From assembly GCA_041739225.1 (NCBI GenBank), contig JBGSOG010000033.1, positions 1 to 64,000 on the forward strand: a DNA stretch of 64,000 bases. Reading direction: 5' to 3'. Position numbers and translations under genes: made by a program. The notes beneath the pieces were generated by a model, which worked only from the letters and a program-made list of their open reading frames with translations, was not told the DNA's origin and searched no databases. Positions 53,471-60,446 of this stretch are shown piece after piece. Position 1 is the stretch's first letter. Every line of letters starts with the position of its first letter. The stretch is from BOKV01 sp041739225. Lineage in GTDB: Bacteria; Pseudomonadota; Alphaproteobacteria; Rhizobiales; Rhizobiaceae.

Positions 53471-54154
53471 ATGAGCGAGAACATTGGCGTGCGCGTTCGG
53501 CGCATCATTTCAGCAAACCTCAACAGCCTTGTCGATGCGATGGAACAATCCAACGCCGACGGCATTATGCGTGAAGCAATCCGCGAAGTGGAGCGGGCGC
53601 TTGACGACGTGAAGTCGGAGCTTGGCAAAACCATGGCGGCGAAGGCCCAATGCCAACGCGCCATAACACGCACCCGCGAAAAGATTTCGGAACACGGAGA
53701 CAAGGCGGCGTTCGCAATTGAACAGGGACGCGAAGATTTGGCCGCAGCCGCAATCGCCCGGCAGATTGATCTCGAGCGTCACATTCCGGTGTTTGAGGCA
53801 ACCCTTGCCACGCACAACGAAAAGGAAGCCGAGCTGAACAGCTATGCCGGCGCCCTTTCAGCCCGCATGGCAGAAATGGAGTGCGATCTCGCCGCATTTT
53901 CGCAAGCCGGGATGATGAATGCACCCGATGACCACATGAACACCGCAAACAGCACCGTTCAATCAGCCGAACGCCGCGCGGAAAATGCCGGTCGCACCTT
54001 TGACCGTGTTCTCGGCGGAACTATGGGTGCCGGCACTCCGCAATCAAAGGCACTGCGCGAGACTGCCGCACAATTGCACGAACTCGACAAACTGCAGCGC
54101 GACGACGACATCGGCCAGAGACTGGCGGCCCTCAAGGCAAGCCGCGCCGGGTAA
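53471..54154 (+). CDS. PspA/IM30 family protein
   Basis: This 227-residue, almost entirely helical protein belongs to the PspA/Vipp1 (ESCRT-III-like) superfamily that binds and repairs stressed membranes. Features are the N-terminal amphipathic RVRRIISANLNSLVDAMEQS and the IMREAIREVERALDDVKSELGKTMA hairpin, followed by a long coiled coil. Residues after about 150 diverge from classical PspA. A GGGAGCGGAG site precedes the ATG at 53471. No pspF or pspBC gene is near; it is 63 bases before the M48 gene. Confidence 0.9.
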   Translation: MSENIGVRVRRIISANLNSLVDAMEQSNADGIMREAIREVERALDDVKSELGKTMAAKAQCQRAITRTREKISEHGDKAAFAIEQGREDLAAAAIARQIDLERHIPVFEATLATHNEKEAELNSYAGALSARMAEMECDLAAFSQAGMMNAPDDHMNTANSTVQSAERRAENAGRTFDRVLGGTMGAGTPQSKALRETAAQLHELDKLQRDDDIGQRLAALKASRAG

Positions 54155-54217
54155 GCCGGGAAAAGTTGCTTTTTCGCAAACAGCTTTCAGTACCAATGCG
54201 CCTCAGGGAGAAACCGC

Positions 54218-55696
54218 GTGTTCTCAGTCAACGGCCTGTACGGCCACATCCGGCGCAACAACGCCAAGACAGCAGTGCTTGCCTCTGGCTTCGTGCTGCT
54301 TTTCCTGCTGACCCACGCTTTGATACGGCTGATTATAACAGCGGTTACCCTTGCGATGGATCGCAACCCGGCGAACTGGGGTTTGGTTGGTATCGGCTCT
54401 GCACCAGGGGTTTTAACCTGGCCGATGGGTGCAGGTACCACAAACGGCAGTGGTGTGTTTGCGGTTTCATCATCACAAGTGAATTTCAAAAGCATCGACG
54501 TTTTGCCACCAGAACTGGTGCCGCCATTGGCCAAGGGATTTGGCCTTTTGGGTGAAGCAATGGCCCACACCAGCTTTGTCGACCTTGAGACAGCGGCCAT
54601 GCTGGTTGCAGGATTTGCCATGGTGGTCTGGGGAACTTTGAAAAATGCCTGGTTCATCGACCGGGCAACCAGTGCCCACAAGATGACCCGGACCGATAAC
54701 CGGCCGCTGTTCGAGATGGTTGACAATCTTGCAATTTCCTCGGGCATTCCAGCGCCCGCAATCGAAATCATCAACAGCCCGGCCATGAACGCTTATGCCA
54801 GCGGATTGACGGTCAACAAGGCCCGAATCGGTTTGACCCGCGGCCTCATCGAGAACCTTGACCGCGATGAGCTGGAAGCGGTCATTGCCCACGAAATGAC
54901 GCATGTGATGCAAGCCGATTCACGGCTGATGGCAGTTGCCAAGGCCTGTCTCGACATCGTCATTCCCTATCGAAACAACAAGCAGTTCAAGACCAAGGGA
55001 CAGATCCTCATTCACATCGTACTTGGCGCAATTGGTCTGGGCATGTTGTTTGGCTGGGCTGTTTATCTGGCGTTCGCTGCATTTTTTGTTGGCGTCACAC
55101 TGTTCGGCTTCCTGACAAAAGCACTGATCCTGCATTCACGTGAATACGTTGCAGATGCCGGTGCCATTGAACTGACCAAAAACCCTGCTGCCCTTATTTC
55201 GGCACTTTTGAAAATATCGGGCAAGCAGGAAAAACTGCAGCTCTCTACCGGTTCCATGGCGATCATGATTGATGGTCCCGACGGCGGATTGTTCTCCACG
55301 CATCCGACAATCGAAAGCCGGATTGAAGCGATCCGTGAACATGCCCGTGTCAACGGCTTTGATGTCACCGCCCACCGCAACCGGCAACTCGATGCAGTTG
55401 GCGGGCGCAAACCCGGAAGTCTAGCAAACCCGGGTTTCGGACTGCGGAATCAGAAGTCGTTAGGTGCAGCCGCCGCGACGCATGCCATTGCCAGCGAAGC
55501 ACAGGCAATCTGGCAAGATGCGCCTGTATTTGGCTCAAACAAACTGTCAGAGCAAACATTGCTTGACGAATTGACGGGCTCGGTCAAAAGCCTGCCGGGC
55601 AAAATTGGACGCGGGATAGGACTTTATGTGGCTTTCATCATTTTCATGATGGTCGGCGCACCGATGCTGACAACCGTCATTGGATTGTTCCGCTAA
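54218..55696 (+). CDS. M48-family membrane metalloprotease
   Basis: This 492-residue protein is larger than HtpX (about 300). It has two N-terminal helices (about 20-45 and 125-145), the zinc motif AVIAHEMTHVMQ (H225, E226, H229) and the third ligand in SREYVADAGAIEL. It also has a pair of central helices and a final C-terminal helix. It is an inner-membrane quality-control protease by family. It starts at GTG 54218 (MFSVNGLYGH) after a GGGAG site. Adjacent pspA and lemA genes suggest a shared envelope role. A second M48 gene, htpX, is 2.3 kb downstream. Confidence 0.9.
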   Translation: MFSVNGLYGHIRRNNAKTAVLASGFVLLFLLTHALIRLIITAVTLAMDRNPANWGLVGIGSAPGVLTWPMGAGTTNGSGVFAVSSSQVNFKSIDVLPPELVPPLAKGFGLLGEAMAHTSFVDLETAAMLVAGFAMVVWGTLKNAWFIDRATSAHKMTRTDNRPLFEMVDNLAISSGIPAPAIEIINSPAMNAYASGLTVNKARIGLTRGLIENLDRDELEAVIAHEMTHVMQADSRLMAVAKACLDIVIPYRNNKQFKTKGQILIHIVLGAIGLGMLFGWAVYLAFAAFFVGVTLFGFLTKALILHSREYVADAGAIELTKNPAALISALLKISGKQEKLQLSTGSMAIMIDGPDGGLFSTHPTIESRIEAIREHARVNGFDVTAHRNRQLDAVGGRKPGSLANPGFGLRNQKSLGAAAATHAIASEAQAIWQDAPVFGSNKLSEQTLLDELTGSVKSLPGKIGRGIGLYVAFIIFMMVGAPMLTTVIGLFR

Positions 55697-55734
55697 ACCG
55701 CGCCTTGCCAATAAGCCGCCTGCAAATTCGCTGG

Positions 55735-55886
55735 AAAGAACGAAGCCCGCCGGGGGAGGAGGATCCGGCGGGCTTCATTACTGTGCCCCGGCAAGGGAGG
55801 AGGATTTGCCGGAACTCAACCGGGACATGGGAGGAGGATATGTCCGGGTCGATTGGGTCGGCGCAGCAATCTCATGCGCGCCTTTG
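55735..55886 (-). ncRNA. cuckoo/CcsR/alpha-r14-like small RNA with three CCUCCUCCC loops
   Basis: Read on the minus strand, three hairpins follow each other, each with the identical 11-base loop ATCCTCCTCCC. Stem 1: arms 55840-55848 and 55820-55828. Stem 2: seven perfect pairs, 55806-55812 and 55788-55794. Stem 3: twelve perfect pairs, 55765-55776 and 55742-55753. The last stem is followed by GTTCTTTCC, a weak terminator tail. The loop is an anti-Shine-Dalgarno sequence as in the CcsR RNAs of Rhodobacter and the alpha-r14 RNAs of Sinorhizobium. A promoter candidate lies at 55894-55921. The usual upstream DUF1127 gene is absent. Confidence 0.85.
55816..55875 (-). CDS. 19-residue ORF inside the small RNA (tentative)
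   Basis: Within the 5' part of the candidate RNA, AAAGG stands five bases before an ATG opening 19 codons: MRLLRRPNRPGHILLPCPG, then stop. The frame runs through the first hairpin, and its loop encodes part of the peptide. It is arginine-rich at the start but does not match DUF1127. It could be accidental; ribosome profiling would tell. Confidence 0.3.
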   Translation of the reverse strand: MRLLRRPNRPGHILLPCPG

Positions 55887-55893
55887 TAAAATT

Positions 55894-55921
55894 AATATAT
55901 GCGCTGTTTCTAATTTGTGCA
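55894..55921 (-). promoter_or_regulatory. candidate promoter of the small RNA
   Basis: On the minus strand TGCACA, a 16-base spacer and TATATT (complement of 55894-55899) give a plausible promoter with a start near 55886. The region is A/T-rich and lies beyond the tadG terminator. A heat-shock-type sigma factor could also be used; the -35 box is weak. Confidence 0.4.
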
Positions 55922-55978
55922 GTGCAAAATTTTCAATGCTGCTATGCGAAAAATTCATGGCAATTGAACAATTACGGC

Positions 55979-56005
55979 AAAAAGCCCGGTGATTGCGCAT
56001 CGGGC
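55979..56005 (-). terminator. rho-independent terminator of tadG
   Basis: On the minus strand GCCCGATG pairs with CACCGGGC (one wobble) around CGCAAT and is followed by five T residues. It lies 56 bases beyond the tadG stop. A second hairpin, GGCGACC/GGTCGCC at 56038-56055, sits just before it. Confidence 0.85.
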
Positions 56006-56060
56006 GATGATGTTTTCTACGCCATGCCGCTTTTTTGGGCGACCTGTGGGTCGCCGACAG

Positions 56061-57311
56061 CTATTTCGACAGGCGCAGTTTCTGGATATCGAACGCGATC
56101 TGCTGGAACGCGAGCTTCAATTCCTCACCATTGGAGGCCGAGAAATAATAATTGTTGCCGTTTTGCGCAGGCGTCGCACAGGCCCGCAGAGTTGCTTCGG
56201 CTGAAGATGGTGCTTCAAAACCGACAGCGTAAATCGTGATTCCATCCCGCTTCATTGCCTGACAAAGCTCGAGTGCAAAATCCGGTGACGACCAACGCGA
56301 GCCGCGTGGCGGATAAATCGTGTTGAATTCGCCATCTGTCATCAACAGTGCGACCTTGCGAACATTTTTTTCATTGTACCGTGTTGGTTCGGAACGCGCC
56401 GGCCAGACGCTCTTCCATTTCGGCGAAAGCGTATAATAGCTCCAGGCTACGCCAAGGTGCCCTGCAGTTGCGCCATTCCCCGTAAATGCAGAAATGGTCG
56501 AGAGCAGTGGTGCCGGGTCGTTTGACAATGGGACAACCGACCGCGAGGGACCATAGTTCGCCTGCGCTTCCATTTTGCCATTCGCCGGGTTCGCATCCGA
56601 AAATTTTTCCCCGCCCCAACGCTCGGTAACAAAGGGCGACCTTGCGTTCTTGGATACGGCAGGGGCATATGTCCCGGCATTCACCGATGCCGAATACGGC
56701 ACGACGCTGATGCGCATTTTATTGTCCACCGATGTCTCTGGCAGCAAAATATTGATCGCGTCGGCAGCGGCAATTTTCAGCGAGCCGAGCTTGTTGTTCT
56801 CGTTCATCGAGCCTGTCACATCCAGCATCATCGCCAGTTCCACGCTGGTGGCCGAGAATGTCGCTTCCGAACTTGCGCCCACATCAACCGATGGAACGCC
56901 CGCAAGTCCCATGAATGCCATTTTGAGGTCGGCCTTAACGTCGGCGGAAATGGTTCCCGTGTCCTCATCCGCTTCAAACTTGACGACACGTACGCCCTCC
57001 GCCTGCAAATTGCGGTTTTCCAGATTTGCAAAGAAGAAATCATCAAACGACTGGCGCAGCGCAGCATCGTTTTTCATGCCTTTGGAAAAGTCGTTGCCCG
57101 CTGCCAGGATCGCCGCATCCAGCGCATCTTCAATGGCTGATTTTGTATGGACGATGCGGGAGTAGTCGATGGCCACGCCGGCACTCAGGCAGACCGCCAT
57201 GGCACTGACACCAAGGACCACCGCAAACGTGCCACGCTCATCGCTTGCAAAGCGGCGGGCGATGTCTGCTGCAGATGTCCTGAGGGTTTTTACCCATTTC
57301 TGGAAATTCAT
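56061..57311 (-). CDS. TadG-like protein with von Willebrand A domain
   Basis: This 416-residue protein has an N-terminal TadE/TadG pilin-like hydrophobic segment (about 27-50: RGTFAVVLGVSAMAVCLSAGVAIDYSR) and a vWA domain with MIDAS motif MLDVTGSMNEN (D164, S166, S168). ALLMTDGEFNTIYPP and YAVGFEAPSS follow. TadG is an accessory of Flp/Tad pili, but no other tad or flp gene is in the window, so this is a solitary copy. The ATG at 57311 (MNFQKW) is used; the frame is open seven codons further. Confidence 0.88.
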   Translation of the reverse strand: MNFQKWVKTLRTSAADIARRFASDERGTFAVVLGVSAMAVCLSAGVAIDYSRIVHTKSAIEDALDAAILAAGNDFSKGMKNDAALRQSFDDFFFANLENRNLQAEGVRVVKFEADEDTGTISADVKADLKMAFMGLAGVPSVDVGASSEATFSATSVELAMMLDVTGSMNENNKLGSLKIAAADAINILLPETSVDNKMRISVVPYSASVNAGTYAPAVSKNARSPFVTERWGGEKFSDANPANGKMEAQANYGPSRSVVPLSNDPAPLLSTISAFTGNGATAGHLGVAWSYYTLSPKWKSVWPARSEPTRYNEKNVRKVALLMTDGEFNTIYPPRGSRWSSPDFALELCQAMKRDGITIYAVGFEAPSSAEATLRACATPAQNGNNYYFSASNGEELKLAFQQIAFDIQKLRLSK

Positions 57312-57604
57312 GGCGATGCTCCGACAAATCATTGTGTCGGATGTCTTGCATCAACCCTGCCAACCGGCGCTTCCAGATGAACAGACCGCAGATCGATCTG
57401 GCAAGCTATTGAACAATATGGGATCAACGAGCCAACTTGGTTACCAAAGCATGAACTGCGGCTTTCAATCCGCCACGACGTTGTTTACATTCTGTAAATG
57501 TGGGCTGGAGGCGTTTCGCTTTGGCACACTGCGGCTGACACAGGTTCTGTTTTTTGTCGTTATTGATACAGTTCCGTGGGAGAAGCCAGCCCATGGAAAG
57601 ATGA
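57312..57604. promoter_or_regulatory. upstream region of tadG with palindrome TTTACA-TTC-TGTAAA
   Basis: This 293-base gap lies between tadG and the DUF1674 gene and contains a perfect 6-3-6 palindrome at 57484-57498, which resembles a repressor operator. I see no believable ORF and no clear promoter boxes. Confidence 0.35.
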
Positions 57605-57802
57605 CTAAAAGTCGATGGCTATTCCCTTTTTTTCCCAGTCGCCAAACCGCACTGGCTCGGGGCCGTCACGCCCGCCGACCTCTTTTGCGATTGGCGCAGC
57701 TTTACCCTCTTCCTTTCGCCGCGCTTCAGCTTCAGCCAAAGCACGTATTGCAGCTTCAGGAAGTACCCGGGGATGGGCCGCGCCATTGGCAATCTCGGTC
57801 AT
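57605..57802 (-). CDS. DUF1674 protein (succinate dehydrogenase assembly factor 4 family)
   Basis: This 65-residue protein has the conserved C-terminus GPEPVRFGDWEKKGIAIDF that defines DUF1674/SDHAF4, which in mitochondria assists flavinylated SdhA assembly. The N-terminus is alanine-rich and helical. The ATG at 57802 (MTEIANGAAHPR) is preferred. It is divergent from htpX and in the usual Hyphomicrobiales order DUF1674-htpX-rsmB. Confidence 0.88.
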   Translation of the reverse strand: MTEIANGAAHPRVLPEAAIRALAEAEARRKEEGKAAPIAKEVGGRDGPEPVRFGDWEKKGIAIDF

Positions 57803-57948
57803 GGTATTGTTCTCCGCTTGAACCTGACACAGGCAATGCCCATCCTGTGGCGCAATGAAGTATGCGCTTTGTGCAGAGCCTGTGTTATAGGCGGCGCGGC
57901 ACAAAAGCAAAGCCACGCGAACAGCCGCAAGACCGGCAGGAGACCATG

Positions 57949-58971
57949 ATGAACCTCATTCGTACCGCAATGTTGCTGGCAGCAATGACTGCCCTGTTCA
58001 TGGCGGTCGGCTATGCCGTGGGTGGTCAGGCGGGCATGTTCATTGCTTTTCTGGTTGCGGCTGCCATGAACCTTTTCAGCTACGGGAATGCTGACAAGAT
58101 GGTGCTTTCAATGCACCACGCAGTTGAGGTCGGCCCCCAGAATGCGCCCGAATTCCATGAAATTGTTCGCCGCCTTTCGCAGGAGGCAAACCTGCCGATG
58201 CCGCGCACCTACATCATCGATTCAGCGCAGCCAAATGCGTTCGCCACCGGTCGCAACCCGCAGAATTCGGCTGTCGCCGCAACCACCGGCCTGCTTGAAA
58301 CATTGACGCCGCAAGAAGTTGCCGGTGTCATGGCGCATGAATTGGCGCACATTGCCAACCGCGACACGCTGACAATGACCGTCACAGCTACCCTTGCCGG
58401 TGCGATCTCGATGCTGGGCAATTTTGCCTTCTTCACCGGGGGAAACCGTCAAAACAATCCCCTGGGCGGCTTGGGTACCCTCCTCGCTGTATTGATTGCG
58501 CCGTTTGCGGCCGCCATTGTTCAAATGGCGATCAGCCGTACCCGCGAATACTCGGCTGACAGACTGGGAGCACAAATCTGCGGCCAGCCACTTTGGCTGG
58601 CCTCGGCATTGGAAAAAATAGCCATTGCCAGCGGGCGCATCCCCAATTTTCTGGCAGAGAGAAACCCGGCAACTGCGCACATGTTCATCATCAATCCGCT
58701 CGGCCAGCATGCCCGCGACAGCCTGTTTTCAACCCATCCCGACACCGGCAACCGCATCGCGGCCTTGCATGACCTGGCTGCACAAATGCGCCAATCGGCG
58801 GAAACAATGGACGAAGCAGTTGAAAGCGGGCCGGCTCGCGACGATCTGCAAGCAAATTCCCAAGGTCCTTGGGGAGATGCTCCTGCCAGCGAACGGCCAA
58901 AGCCTGAAAAGAGCGGCAAGCAATGGGGTCGTGGCCCGGACGATCAAGCAAAGAACGGTCCTTGGTCGTGA
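57949..58971 (+). CDS. htpX: protease HtpX
   Basis: HtpX is an M48 inner-membrane zinc metalloprotease that degrades misfolded membrane proteins, normally heat-induced. The 340-residue protein has two N-terminal helices, the zinc motif VMAHELAHIANRD (H130, E131, H134), a second helix pair, and the REYSADRLGAQICG third-ligand segment. The C-terminal 50 residues are polar and low in complexity. ATG 57949 lies seven bases after an AGGAG site; the adjoining ATG 57946 is equally possible. Confidence 0.95.
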   Translation: MNLIRTAMLLAAMTALFMAVGYAVGGQAGMFIAFLVAAAMNLFSYGNADKMVLSMHHAVEVGPQNAPEFHEIVRRLSQEANLPMPRTYIIDSAQPNAFATGRNPQNSAVAATTGLLETLTPQEVAGVMAHELAHIANRDTLTMTVTATLAGAISMLGNFAFFTGGNRQNNPLGGLGTLLAVLIAPFAAAIVQMAISRTREYSADRLGAQICGQPLWLASALEKIAIASGRIPNFLAERNPATAHMFIINPLGQHARDSLFSTHPDTGNRIAALHDLAAQMRQSAETMDEAVESGPARDDLQANSQGPWGDAPASERPKPEKSGKQWGRGPDDQAKNGPWS

Positions 58972-59007
58972 CCTTTAAACACCCGAACAAATGAGATTCA
59001 TGCCCGC

Positions 59008-60372
59008 ATGACAAGACCCAATGAGTACCGACCGGCGCTGAAAGAACGCGTTGGCCTTGCGGCCAGGAAATCAGCCGCTTTGCTGATCGGTGCGGTGATT
59101 GACGACCAGCGCAGCCTCGACAAATTGACCGCTGATGAAACCGGACTTGCCGCGCTCAGATTGCTTCCAGCCCATGACCGGGCATTGGCAAGGGCCATCG
59201 CGACCACGGCGCTGCGTCGGCGCGGCGAGATCGGACAGGCGCTTGACGCGATGCTCGATCGCAAGCCGCCGCAAAAGGCCCGCCATCTGCTGCACACTTT
59301 GCATGCGGCGGCGGCACAAATCCTGTTCATGCATGTGCCGGACAGCGCGGCTGTCGATCTTGCCGTAACTGCAATATCCGAGGACGGGCGAACGCAACGC
59401 TTCGCTGCCATGACCAATGCCGTTTTGCGACGGCTCGCCCGCGAAAAAGAAGCGCTTTCGCTCGATCGGGGTGCAAAGGGCGTCTTTCCGAAATGGCTGG
59501 CTGACGCTTTGCGAACCGACCACGGCAAGGAAAACGCCGACGCCATTGCCGCCGCCATCCTTGACGAACCTTCGATCGACCTTACCCTGTCGCCCGCACT
59601 GCCTCAAAGCGGGCGCATTGCATTGGTCGAAGAGCTGGGTGCAACTGTATTGCCGACGGGGTCTGTGCGCTTGACCGCCGAGACGCCGGTTCGCCAGCTA
59701 CCGGGATATACCGAAGGCGCGTGGTGGGTGCAGGATGCGGCTTCGGCCATTCCGGCAAGATTGCTTGGCGATGTAAAAGGACTTTCCGTCGCTGATCTGT
59801 GTGCTGCCCCCGGCGGCAAGACCGCACAATTGGCTGCAGCGGGCGGGCGTGTGATCGCCGTCGACCAATCAGGTCAGCGGCTGAAACGGCTCAACGAAAA
59901 CCTGTCCCGGCTGAAACTGTCTGCGCAAACTGTCGAGGCGGATATCCTGCAATGGCAGCCGGGGCAGCTGTTCGATGCAATTCTCATTGATGCCCCGTGT
60001 TCGTCGACCGGTACCTTGCGTCGCCACCCGGACATCATCTGGAGCAAGAGCCCGCAGGACGTCGCGGTTTTGGCGGGTTTGCAAGAGCAGATGATCCGCA
60101 AGGCAGCACTTTGGCTCAAGCCTGGCGGTACGCTGGTTTACTCAAACTGCTCAGTGTTGAAGCAGGAAGGCGAAGACATACTGGCAAGGCTTGTCGCAGC
60201 TCCACAAGGGTTGGTGCCATTCCCGGTCAAGCCCGGCGAAATCCCCGGCATTGACGGTCTGATCAACGGACAGGGGGCACTGCGGACATTGCCAAGCCAT
60301 TGGCCAAACCGGGAGAATCCGCGATTGGCAGGACTTGACGGTTTTTTTGCCTGCCGTTTCACAGCTGCCTGA
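59008..60372 (+). CDS. rsmB: 16S rRNA (cytosine-967-C5)-methyltransferase RsmB
   Basis: This 454-residue protein has an N-terminal NusB-like RNA-binding domain (about 20-140) and a C-terminal Fmu methyltransferase domain. SAM-binding VADLCAAPGGKTAQLAA, motif IV DAPCSSTGTLRRHPDI with one key cysteine, and YSNCSVLKQEGED with the other are visible. RsmB makes m5C967 in helix 31 of 16S rRNA. It lies 36 bases after htpX and 74 bases before the heparinase gene. Confidence 0.95.
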   Translation: MTRPNEYRPALKERVGLAARKSAALLIGAVIDDQRSLDKLTADETGLAALRLLPAHDRALARAIATTALRRRGEIGQALDAMLDRKPPQKARHLLHTLHAAAAQILFMHVPDSAAVDLAVTAISEDGRTQRFAAMTNAVLRRLAREKEALSLDRGAKGVFPKWLADALRTDHGKENADAIAAAILDEPSIDLTLSPALPQSGRIALVEELGATVLPTGSVRLTAETPVRQLPGYTEGAWWVQDAASAIPARLLGDVKGLSVADLCAAPGGKTAQLAAAGGRVIAVDQSGQRLKRLNENLSRLKLSAQTVEADILQWQPGQLFDAILIDAPCSSTGTLRRHPDIIWSKSPQDVAVLAGLQEQMIRKAALWLKPGGTLVYSNCSVLKQEGEDILARLVAAPQGLVPFPVKPGEIPGIDGLINGQGALRTLPSHWPNRENPRLAGLDGFFACRFTAA

Positions 60373-60446
60373 ATACATGGTCATGCCTTGCCTCAATGGC
60401 TGGGGCATGATTCAAGGACATCAGGGCCAAGTGAGGAAGCAACAAG

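Noticed and set aside
55742..55848. Reading the triple hairpin as a plus-strand RNA with GGGAGGAGGAT loops downstream of the M48 gene
   Set aside because: The minus reading has the A/T-rich promoter, the known CCUCCUCCC loop family and the longest stem at the 3' end; the plus reading has no promoter and ends in the weakest stem with no T tract.
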